Under the pieces are notes generated by a model. That model saw nothing but the letters and a program-made list of their open reading frames with translations. It searched no databases and had not been told where the DNA came from. DNA of 64,000 nucleotides from Limnomonas spitsbergensis. Its lineage: Eukaryota; Chlorophyta; Chlorophyceae; Chlamydomonadales. This document shows positions 10,930 to 22,700 of this stretch, in pieces; position 1 is the first letter of the stretch, and each line of letters begins with the position of its first letter. A program made the position numbers and the translations under genes. The stretch covers positions 2,418,001 through 2,482,000 of the forward strand of contig JAYJMM010000099.1 of NCBI GenBank assembly GCA_037349105.1, read 5' to 3'.

Positions 10930-13755
10930 CCTGCTTATGTTTTTTTGTACGAGATGGCGCGTCACTGGCATAGATTGATAGAAGTAGAGAGGTTCTCCCT
11001 TAGGGGATGGCCTGGGATGGCCCTCTGTGACATTTGGCTGCTAATGACCTCCGGACTACTTGATTTTGTGGGACTCATCCCCAGCATCAAGGGATGCATA
11101 TCATTTGGTTTGGGACGCAGTTACTTACTGGCATTTGTGTAGGCGTAGGCGAAGGGACAAGTATTAAACTTGTTCCTATTGGTTTTAGTCTCGGTTTTAG
11201 TTAGTATTTTTTGTAGCCTGTACCGTACTTCATCTGTGTTGCGAAACTCAACGTTACACCCATGGGCCCTTGCTCCTCAAATGGCTTTTGGCCGCATGGG
11301 CGCAATGGGCGTCCAACTGTCAGGTTGAGAGAAAATGAAGAGGCAAGGCATGAAAGAAGGGGGGGGGGGGGAAGTGAAGGGATGGACCAATGGCCAATAT
11401 AGACTGGAAATGCAAGGCATCCGAGAGTGCCCTTCTTTTAGGAATTTTATCACACGGTAGTTTTGATCACAATAGGGCGTGCCGGTAGGGGTAGCAAATT
11501 GTCAGGAGGTTCACTCTTAATGAGGTGACAGAGGTGGCAGTAGGTGGGTCTAGGCCACATGAGCAAGGAGGGAGGGGGAGGGTCTTGGCCACATGAGCAA
11601 GGAGGGAGGGGGAGGGTCTTGGCCACATGAGCAAGGAGGGAGGGGGAGGGTCTAGGCCACATGAGCAAGGAGGGAGGGGGTGGGCCTAGGCCACATGAGC
11701 AAGGGGGGAGGGGGAGGGTCTTGGCCCTGGAAAATATGGGACAACGAGAAAGGAGATGAAAACAGTGTAGGGGGCATTCCAACTTAGACAGGCCACCCCA
11801 GCTAGCAAGTGGGTGAAGATAGATCATGGCCATGTGGTGGAACTCCTTGATAACACTGAGCAGCCGGGTCAGGACCACTCAGCCAGGCCGCAGCCTTTAA
11901 ACTTGACCCCTTCTTATCTCTCATCAATACCTGCCCAGTCCTAAATGTGAGTAGCATTTGGGCATGCTTGGAAACGAACTCCGGTTTGGGATTGTAGGAT
12001 CCAGCCATTTCTAGATCTCAAAGGCTGTATCTATGACCACTGAGACTGCAAAGCTAGCATCTTACCTGAATATGTTTCTGCTGGGCTGCTGCCAACTCCA
12101 CACCCCATCAGGATGGCCTGGAAGGCCAGCATGAATCAACATCTCATGTGGCAGACGTTAAGGCAGGGGGAGAAGGCAGGGGGTGTGGAATAACAGCGGC
12201 ACAGGAAAATATGGGACTGCAGATGGCAGCTAAGTAGCACACTACTGGCATGTGAGACATGATGAGTGTGCCATGCATGGTATGATGCATGGGCATCATG
12301 GCCCATGCACCGCCCATGCATCAGTGCCAATGTGATCTTGCCCAATTCGGTCAGCTGCTGCCATCCATTTTTGCACGCCAGTACAAACAATTCCATACGG
12401 GGTCGATTCACTAGGTGGGGAAGGTTGGCTCCCGTCGCCTTGGTCTGTCTCCGACATGTCGCCGGGTCCTATGTCCATGCCTCCCCGGGCCTTGCGTAGT
12501 ACACCGCCGCTGTGTGCCCCATATTTTTCTCAGCTCGTGCTCAATGAATTCAGCAGGGTGTTATGGAGTACAATCGTGATTGCCGTGCGCCGGCAGGATG
12601 CTGACGCTGCCCCCGGGGTTGCCGCGCACGTGGCATCGTCGCGGCGCACCTCGCGTATAGTCTGCCCTCAACTGACTCCGTGTCGAATCGTGCCACCTAA
12701 GCAAATGAGAGAGAAGGAACAAGCTGGTGTGCTGGTTACGGCACAAAATCTGCGCAGCAACCCGAGTCACACCAATCACTCTTGCGGGTGTCTGCCGGGT
12801 GGGTTCCAGTCTGGCTTCCAAGCTGGCGGGTAGCTCTCCTTAGGACCAGTGTGGATGGGGGGCAGGATTGGTTGTATGCCTTCCCTGATGTATGCTCATA
12901 TCAGGGGCATCAGTCTGATTGTGAAGAAATGCTGATGCTCAAGTCGTATGGGATCGTTTTTTAATGACAGTGTCATTTGCTAGGCGGGTTGACATGGCGT
13001 TGGGGCATACGCATGGGGGGTCCCTTAGGACCTGATCCTTTCGTTTCGGATGGGTATGCCGTATCATGTTTTCCCTTTGGAACGGGAACTGTTAAGTGAA
13101 GTTCTGTCTGTCCTGCCGAGCTTCACATCTCAATTTAAGAACGGTGCATACCCGCTGGGCCCTACTGACCGTTCTGCCGCATGGGGCTGATAGGGGATAA
13201 GAAAGCTCAATTGTAACGACCATAATACCGAGAACGCTCAATTCCAGCTACATCGATGCGAAGGCATCAGTATGTATCCGGCCCCACATATCCCCAATAA
13301 TGCCAGTTTCATTCTCAGGTAACGCCCTTTCTATCTCCTTGGCTGCCTGTTTATGCTGTGACTTAAGGGAAGCGACCTGGAGAGAAAATGCCCGCACGGA
13401 CGTAAGGATTGAGGTAACAGAACGGAAGGCATGCATAGCCCAGGGCAGCAGTGTGTGCGCCTTCACCATCGCGTGACCCATGCATACTAACAAGCTGGAC
13501 AGATTGGCGCCCACGCACGCTTCCAAGCCTTTTGAGCGCTCAAGGCCCAAGGGTGTTACGTTATTGAAAAACATTTCTCTTCTGTTTGTGCGTCTCGTCA
13601 GCCTGTTATTCCCCAAATCCACGCCGTTTCGGCGTCCTTTTCTTTTCTTTTCGTCATTTCAGCGTCATGGCCGCCCCGAATCTCGTCGCGCTCAATCGTC
13701 GTCAATGATGGGATGGGGATGGGATCCACCATCCATCGTGCTGCTCGATGTGTGC
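10930..13755. other. intergenic region, no recognisable gene
   Basis: Apart from the array at 11530-11735, I find no protein-family match and no convincing splice-linked exons. Short frames near 12456-12833 and 13248-13622 lack recognisable motifs. The 3' UTRs of the GATA gene (from the left) and of the kinase (from the right) should lie at its edges. Confidence 0.5.
11530..11735. repeat. 35-bp G-rich minisatellite
   Basis: Five to six copies of GGCCACATGAGCAAGGAGG plus GAGGGGGAGGGTCTT, with small changes (TCTAGG for TCTTGG, GGGGTGGGCCTAGG). Intergenic. Confidence 0.85.
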
Positions 13756-16700
13756 TCAGTCACCGCTCACGACTGACTTGCATTTCCGCTTGGGCTGCAT
13801 CATCGCGTGCATGTCCCTCTTGTCAAACTTGGGGTACGCCTCCATCACCGTACGCAGCCGTATCCGCGTCAGGATCTCGAACTTGCTATTCGGCGCGGTC
13901 GTCTTCGACGCGAGCTCCCGCAGCTCCGAGGAACTCGCGATACGGATCAGGTTCTTGACAGCTTCGTCGCGCATCGGACTCTGAAAGTCCCCGGCAGCCA
14001 CGCGCCGCTCGTTCTCCGCTTGCTCCGCCTCCATCTTCTGGAAGGCTTCCTGAAGATGCGGCCGCATCCGCTTGAGGACCCACGGGTGGGACTTGATGCC
14101 GTGGATGTCGATCCGCGTCGCCTCGTCCAGGTCAAACATGCGGGCGAGCAGATTGGCCACCTGGTGTGGGCGCATGGCAAAGGCGTCAGCATAACGCGAC
14201 GAGACTTTGCTTTTAGACGCGGTAGCTCACCTAGTGCTACCGCCAAACAGGTGGCATCCTTTATCCACGCCTCAGGCATTATTTATTAGGTATAAGGGGG
14301 TTTAGGGTTTAGCCCTGCATCAGCGCATTTTGGTTCCACCAAGCAGTGCCCCCTTGCTCAGCCTCCACCCTCCCTTCTTCCTCTCACCTCAGGACTCATG
14401 TATTTGAGCTGGCCTTGCAGCAACACATTTTGGTTCCACGCCTTCTTATTCTGCTGCAGCCATATCTGCTTCACCGGGTCTGGCATGGCCTTCGTGGAAA
14501 CTGAGTCGCCTTCAAATGGGAACCTGACGGACATGGGTCGCCATTAGATAAATTTGTGACATGATAGCATGGCCTTCGTGGAAACCGAGTCACCTTCAAT
14601 CGGGAACCTTGCCATAAACAGAGTGCAGAGTTGTGTCTCGAACAGGAACCTGCCGATCAAAAGTTGCACACGCTTGCTTTCAAACGGGAACCTGGCAAGT
14701 TAGAAGGAGGGTCAGATGATAGCATGGCCTTGGAGGATACAGAGTCACCTTGAAACGGGAGCCTGATAACAACATTTGCTGCAGGGTACAAAGTACGTTT
14801 TTGAACGGGAGCCTGCCAATCACTACCGGTAGTAGCAGGGTACAGGTTCCCCTTAAACCTTAAACCTGCCGGACATTTGCTGCAGGGTACAGGGCACAGG
14901 GTACAGGGTCGCCCTAACCCTCCTTATCCCTAACCTCCCATCAAACGAAAACCTGCCGGACATTTGCTCCAGGGTACAGAGTCGCCTTCATACGCAAATC
15001 TGGCAAGTGCCAACCATAATCAGTTGTGAGATATTAGCATGGCCTCGGTGGATGCGGGGATTACGGGGTCCTTTTAAAACGGGAGCCTCCCGATCAATAG
15101 TCGCATAGGCACACAGGTGCGTTCGAACGGGAAGTGCCGACCATAAGTAGAGGTTACGAGATGATAACATGGCCTCGGTGGATACTGAGTCGCTTTTAAA
15201 CGGGAGCCTGCTGAAGCAGGGTACAGGTTTTCCTTCAAACAAAAACCTGCTGATCGTTTGCTGAAGGACACAGAGTTGCCTTAAAGCGTGAACCTGCCGT
15301 AACCCTCTTAAACTCCAGCAGATTCCTTCACTTCTTACCTGCCGACCAGCATCACGCACAGCAGCACGCCCATCGCCCACACATCTGCCTTGATGCCGTC
15401 GTACCGCTTCTTAGAGCCGTCGGCCTGGATAATCTGGGGGGCCCTGAGGCAGAGATGCACCAGTGGGGTTGGTTAAAAGGTTGGGAGCAACTTGTAAATG
15501 ACTTTCAATCTGCCCTTTCTACCAGGACAATCTGGGGGGCCATGTGGTAGAGATGCACTGGCAGGGTTGGTTAAAATATTCATAAACACTTTCAAATGAT
15601 AAAAAAATCTGCTCTTTTTATCTGCACGATCTGGGGGGCCCTGTGGCAGAGGTGCACCAGCAGGGTTGGGGAATGTGTTAGGGGAAGCACTTTTACTGTA
15701 GAACGGGTTTGACTCTGCTATTTATTGATTTTGTTTAGGCTGCGCGGGGTTGATGCGCGAATATTAAGTAGAAAAAGTGGTGCACGGCCGGTCAGTCACG
15801 GAGTACCGCGGGTTGGGGAAGGCCTGGCGAACCGCCCCACCCCCCCCAAGTGAAACCCCCTTTCCTTGATCCCTCGCATGAAATTTGGAGCTCCTACGAT
15901 GTTCGAGTACTGAGCTGACTGGGACCCTAAAACCTCACCCCTAAATCCTCGTACATACTCTGGCGTGCCTATGATGTTAGAGTACTGAGCTGACTGGGAC
16001 CCTAAACCCTCACCCCTAAATCCTCGTACATACTCTGGCGTGCCTATGATGTTAGAGTACTGAGCTGACTGGGACCCTAAACCCTCACCCCTAAACCCTC
16101 GTACATACTCTGGCGTGCCTATGATGTTGGAGTACTGAGCTGACTGGGACCCTAAACCCTCACCCCATAAACCCTACACACCCAAGACCCTCAGCCCCAA
16201 TTCCCCACACACTAAAACCCTCAAATGTACTCTGGGGTGCCTATGACGATTAAGTTCTGACTGGGATGGAGAACTGAGAACGGGGAACTGAGCCGACTGT
16301 GACCCTAACCCCTAATCCCTTAACCCTAAGCCCTCACATGTATTCTGGGGTGCCAATGACGGTGGAGAACTGAGACGACTGGCTCCATGCCCGCGCAAAT
16401 CCAAAGTCGCAAAGCTTGATGTAGGGCGGGTTGCTGCCGAAGGGCGGGTATGGCGGGCTCAAGAGGATGTTGTCCAGCTTGAGGTCTCGATGCACTACGC
16501 GGTGCCTGGAGCGGGGGAGGAATACAGTTGTAGGTTAGGGTTTAGGTGAAGGTGGGAGGGGTGAGAGGGTGAAGGCGGGAGTGGTGGGCAAGGTAAGGCG
16601 GGGAGGGAGAGAGGGAGAAGGTGGGTCGTTGCCAAAGGTAGGTATGGCGGGCTGAGGAGGATGCTGTCCAGATTGAGGTCCCGATGCACCACCCGGTGCC

Positions 16701-19700
16701 TGGGGCGAGGGAGGGAGAAGGCGGGGAGGTTAAGGGTCAAGGGTGAGAGTGTGGGCTAAAACCTGAACCCTTAACTGTGAGGGTGAGAGAGAGAAGGTGG
16801 GTTGCTGCCAAAGGGCAGGTAAGGCGGGCTGAATAGAATGTTGTCCAACTTGAGGTCTCGATGCACCACGCGGTGCCTGGAGTGGGGCAGGGAGTGAGGG
16901 TGGAAGGCGAAGGTGTGAAGGGCGAGAAAGTTAAGGCAGGGAAGGTGTGTGTGGGGGGAAGGGTTAAGGATTCAGGGTTTAGCAGTAAGGTAATCTTTGT
17001 AATCAGCGTCTTGCCACGGCGCTTTATGTCCACGGCGTGAGGAGGGTTTAGGGTTTATAATCCAGGGCGTACCGGCAGAGTTAAGGGTTCAGGGTTCAGG
17101 GATTAAAAGCAGGGCGTACAGGCAGGGTTCAGGGTTTTGGGTTTAGGGTTAAGAATCCAGGGCGCGCCGGCAGGGTTGAATTCCAATCAGCGACCCTGGT
17201 ACCTGTGCAGGTCATCAATGGCCCTTGGGGTTCAGGGTGGCAATTTTAGGGCTTGCCTTGAGGGCCAATTGCCTTGCCCGTGCATGTAGTCCACGGCGCG
17301 TGGGGTTCCGGTTTTAGGTGTTCGGGTTTACTGGTAGTTTAAACATTTCAATCAATCTACCCAGCACTTGTGCATATAGTTCACGGCGTGTGGGGTTCCT
17401 AACCTTGAAGTTTTAGGAGTTAGGGTTCACCGGTAGGGCAAACCCCAATCAACGTACCCAGCACATGTGCATGTAGTCCACGGCGTGTGTGGTTAAGGTG
17501 CCGGGTGAAGGGCTCACCAATAGGGCTAAATTCCCAACCTAAAACGCCTGTACCTGTGCATGAAGTCCACCGCTAGCAACATGGGTTTAGGGGGTGAAGG
17601 GGTGAAGGGTTTGAGGGCTAACTGATAGGGTCAAATTCCTAATCATCCTCCTCCTTACATGTGCATGTCATCTACAGCGTTAACGATCTGCCGGAACAGG
17701 TAGCGCACTTCGTCACTTCATCCTCTGGCATGAGCATCCCCACCCCGCCGCACTCCAGACACTTGTGGGGTCAAGGTTAATGATTTAATGATTTAGGGCT
17801 TGCCAATATATAAGTAAATTCCTAATAAATGCCCCCCTTCGTACCTGTGCATGTAGTCCACGGCGTTCACAATCTGCCGGAACAGGTAGCGCACTTCGTC
17901 CTCAGGCATGAGCAGCCCAACGCCGCCGCACTCCAGGCACTTGCGGCTGACAAGCTCGGTAAGGCTGCCGCCCGGTGCCACCTCTATCACCAGGCCTAGG
18001 TAGTGAGTGGTAAGAATGACCTCCTGACAGGGTTTAGGACAGGGTTTAGGACAGGGTTTAGGAAAAGATTCGGGACAGGGTTGGGGATGCTGCTTGATGC
18101 CACCTCAATCACCAGGCCCTGGTAATGAGTGGTAAGGATGACCTCCTGAAAAGGATTAACGACATGGATTTAGATTGTTTGATTTAGAACAGGGTTCAGG
18201 ACAGTCGAAGCTGCTGCCCGGCGCCACCCCTATCACCAGGTATAGCAGGGAGTAGTAAGAATTACCTCCTGAATGGGGTTGACGACTTGGTGCGGTTTGG
18301 GATAAGGTTTAGGACAGGGTTTAGGACAGGGTTTAGGACAGGGTTTAGGACAGGGTTTAGGACAGGGTTTAGGACAGGGTTTAGGACAGGGTTTAGGACA
18401 GGGTTTAGGACAGGGTTTAGGACAGGGTTTAGGACAGGGTTTAGGACAGGGTTTAAGACAGGGTTTAGGACAGGGTGTAGGACAGGGTTTAGGACAGGGT
18501 TTAGGACAGGGTTTAGGACAGGGTTTAGGACAGGGTTTTGGACAGGGTTTAGGACAGGGTTTAGGACAGGGTTTAGGACAGGGTTTAGGACAGGGTTTAG
18601 GACAGGGTTTAGGACAGGGTTTAGGACAGGGTTTAGGACAGGGTTTAGGACAGGGTTTGAGACAGGGTTTGGAACAGGGTTTAGGACAGGGTTTAGGACA
18701 GGGTTTAGGACAGGGTTTAGGACAGGGTTTAGGACAGGGTTTAGGACAGGGTTTAGGACAGGGTATAGGACAGGGTTTAGGACAGGGTTTAGGACAGGGT
18801 TTAGGACAGGGTGTAGGACAGGGTTTAGGCTGCCGCCCGGCGCCACCTCAGTCACCAGGCCTATGTAGCCAGTGGCAAGGATGACCTCCTACATATAGGG
18901 TTAATCCAAATGACAGGGCTGAGACTAGACGTTCATTTGAAACACAATTTTGGGTTCAGGGTTCAGGTAAAGGAGGGGTTGAAGCTGCTGCCCAGCATCA
19001 CCTCTATCACCAGGCCTAAATAATGAGTAATCAGGATGACCTCTGTCAACACGCCTAGATAATGAGTAATTAGGATGACCTCCTGAAATGGGTTAACGGC
19101 ACAGTTTGGTCTAAACGGCAGAGTTGAGGCAATCCCCAAATTTCTGCTGCTGCTGAACTTCAGTTCATCCCTGCCCCCCCCCCACCTGCCCCCACCTCAC
19201 TGCTCCTGTCCCCCACCTCAGCAGCAAACCGAAGTTCACCCCTACACGGTGTCCCCCCACACCCCCCTGTCCCTGTCTGTTCCTCACCTTCGCGACCAGT
19301 CCATCCCTGCTCCCCCCCTGCCCCCCCCCCCTCCCTTGCCCATGCCCCTGTCCCCCACCTCAACAGCAATGTTGTTGTGACAATCCGCGAGTCTTGACAG
19401 TCTTGACTGCTGCTGATGAACTGTACTGCAGTAACCCTCTGCCCCCCCACCCCCCCACTCCTGCCCCTGTTCCTCACCTCAGCGGCAATGATGTTGTTGT
19501 GGCCTTCCCCCAGCTCGGACTGAAGTTGTATTTCACTGAACAGATGCAAGGAGGGGGGGGGGGGAGAAACTGAGATCCCGACTCTACTGACTGTGACTGT
19601 TCCTCACTCGAAATATGGAAAGTGCGAGGCGTGGGGGACTCGGGTCCTGGCTTGGCCTGAAGTTGTATTAAACTGAGGCAAGGCTAGGGGGGTGCTCAGA

Positions 19701-22700
19701 TCCTGGCCCTGTTTGTAGCTGTATCTCACAGAACAGATGCCAGGGGGAGGCATGGCGGGGGGGCTCAGGCCCCAGATCTGGATGATTCTCTGGGTCAGCA
19801 GGCGAGAGCCAGAGACTGAAGACACTCACTGGGGGGGGGGGGGGGGGCAGGACAGCCCAGTACAGTCCACACTTGGTTGCGGACGCTCACACATTCAGGG
19901 CTCACAATGCTAAGTGTAGGTTCATGGTTTCATCTACATAAGAAAGACCTCCCGCCCCCGCCCCTACCCCTGCCCTCCCCCCCACACCACCCCTCTGCAC
20001 CCCCACCTAACACGCACACACACACACACACACACACGGGTTTTTTTCTTACTGTGTGTTGGGCCCTAAACAGGAAAAAAATGCGCGTGTGTTGGGGAAG
20101 GGGAGGAGAGGGAGAGGGAAAAGATAGGTAAAAGAGAAAAGAAAGGGAGGGAAATGCCATCCAGGCCGGATCGGGTTAAAATGTCACCAAATAGATTTCC
20201 CGCCCCGCGTCCCAGAATTCCCGTGACGAATCACCGTTGCTCACCACCTGAGTAGCTCTTACTGCACCATAAGCAATAATATGTTTAAAAAGCATATTAT
20301 TATAGCATTCGGAACTTTGCCAGTCCCATCCATGCCACTGATGGTAACGGCAGTGCTTGTCCACTGGTGGGAGGAATAATGGATTTGACTAACAAGCACG
20401 AAATCAAGCTACATTATTCAAACAAGTGAATTGCACTGTCAGAGCACACCAGCATGGCGTGAGAACTGAAGAGGCATGGCATCAAGGATGGGCAAGCAGG
20501 GCATGAGGTGTGAAGAAGCATGGCGTGAGGTACGAAGAGGCATGGCATCAGGGATGGGCAGGCATGGCGTGAGGTTATGAAGAGGCAGGGCATCAGGGAT
20601 GGGCATGCATGTTGATGGGCATGAGGGATGGGCATGCATGTTGCTGGGCACGGGCATGTCGTGAGAACTGAAGAGGCATTGCATCAGGGATAGGCAAGCA
20701 TGGCATGAGGTATGAAGAGGCATGGCATGAGGTATGAAGAGGCATGGCGTGAGGTGTGAAGAGGCATGGCGTGAGGTGTGAAGAGGGATAGCATCAGGGA
20801 TGGGCAGGCATGGCATAAGGTATGAAGAGGTATGGCATAAGGGATGGGCAGGCATGGTGTGATGTGTGAAGAGGCATGGCATCAGGGGTGGGCAGGCATG
20901 GTGTGAGGTGTGAAGAAGTATGGCATCATGGATGGGCATGCATGGTGTGAAGTGTGAAGAAGCATGGCATCAGGGATGGGCAGGCATGGCATGAGGTATA
21001 AATGGACATGGCGTGAGGTATGAAGAGGTATGGCATCAGGGAAGGGCAGGCATGGCGTGAGGTGTGAAGAGGCATGGAATCAGGGATGGGCAGGCATGGT
21101 GTGAGGTGTGAAGAGGCATAGCATGAGGTATGAATAGACATGGTGTGAGGTATGAAGAGGTAGGGCATCAGGGAAGGGCAGGCGTGGCGTGAGGTGTGAA
21201 GAGGCATGACATCAGGGATGGGCAGGCATGGCATGAGGTGCGAAGAAGCATGGCATCAGGGATGGGCATGCATGTTGCTGGGCATGAGGGGTGGAGGAAG
21301 ATGGGCATGATGCTGGGCATGAGGGGTGGAGGAAGATGGGCATGATGCTGAGCATGAGGGGTGGAGGAGGCTGAGCATGATGCTGGGCATGAGTAGTGGA
21401 GGAGGCTGGACATGTTGCTAGACATGGGGGTGGAGGAGGCTGGACATGATGATGGGCATGAGGGGTGGAGGAGGTTGGGCATGCAGGGTGGAGGAGGGTT
21501 GGGCATGAGGGAGGATGCAGGGCATGTGGGTGGAGGAGGCTGGGCATGGGGGTAGAGGAGGCATGGCATCAGGGAGGATGCTGGACATGGGGGTGGAGGA
21601 GACTGGGCATGGGGGTAGAGGAGGCATGGCATGAGGGAGGAGGCTGGGCATGGGGGTGGAGGAGGTTGGGCATGCAGGGTGGAGGAGGGTTGGGCATGAG
21701 GGAGGATGCAGGGCATGTGGGTGGAGGAGGCTGGGCATGGGGGTAGAGGAGGCATGGCATGAGGGAGGATGCTGGACATGGGGGTGGAGGAGGCTGGGCA
21801 TGGAGGTAGAGGAGACATGGCATGAGGGAGGAGGCTGGGCATGGGGGTGGAGGAGGCTGGGCATGGAGGTAGAGGAGACATGGAATGAGGGAGGAGGCTG
21901 GGCATGGGGGTAGAGGAGCCATGGCATGAGGGAGGAGGATGGGCATGGGGGTGGAGGAGGCATGGCATGAGGGAGGATGCTGGGCATGGGGCTGTACGAT
22001 TCAGGGCATGAGGGATGATGCTGAGTATTGGGGTGGAGGAGGCAGGGCATGGATGTGGATGCATGGCATGAGGGAGGAGGATGGGCATGGGGGTGGAGGA
22101 GGCATGGCATGAGGGAGGATGCTGGGCATGGGGCTGTACGATTCAGGGCATGAGGGATGATGCTGAGTATTGGGGTGGAGGAGGCAGGGCATGGATGTGG
22201 ATGCATGGCATGAGGGAGGAGGATGGGCATGGGCATGGATGTGGATGCATGGCATGAGGGAGGATGTTGGGCATGGGGCTGTACGATTCAGGGCATGAGG
22301 GATGATGCTGAGTATTGGGGTGGAGGAGGCAGGGCATGGATGTGGATGCATGGCATGAGGGAGGAGGATGGGCATGGGGGTGGAGGAGGCATGGCATGAG
22401 GGAGGATGCTGGGCATGGGGCTGTACGATTCAGGGCATGAGGGATGATGCTGAGTATTGGGGTGGAGGAGGCAGGGCATGGATGTGGATGCATGGCATGA
22501 GGGAGGATGTTGGGCATGGGGCTGTACGATTCAGGGCATGAGGGATGATGCTGAGTATTGGGGTGGAGGAGGCAGGGCATGGATGTGGATGCATGGCATG
22601 AGGGAGGGGCCGACATGCATGAGGAAGGGAAGGCAGGCATGGAGGAGGATGCATGGCATGCGGGAGTGGAAGACAGGCATGGAGGAGGATGCATGGCATG

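Noticed and set aside
16635..16880. Additional kinase genes or alternative catalytic-loop exons ([27 protein letters not shown])
   Set aside because: They are truncated copies of the exon 5 edge without DFG and without donors in phase.
18262..18868. Open frames on both strands (NPVL and TGFR repeats)
   Set aside because: Produced by a 12-bp array whose length is a multiple of three; it lies inside a kinase intron.
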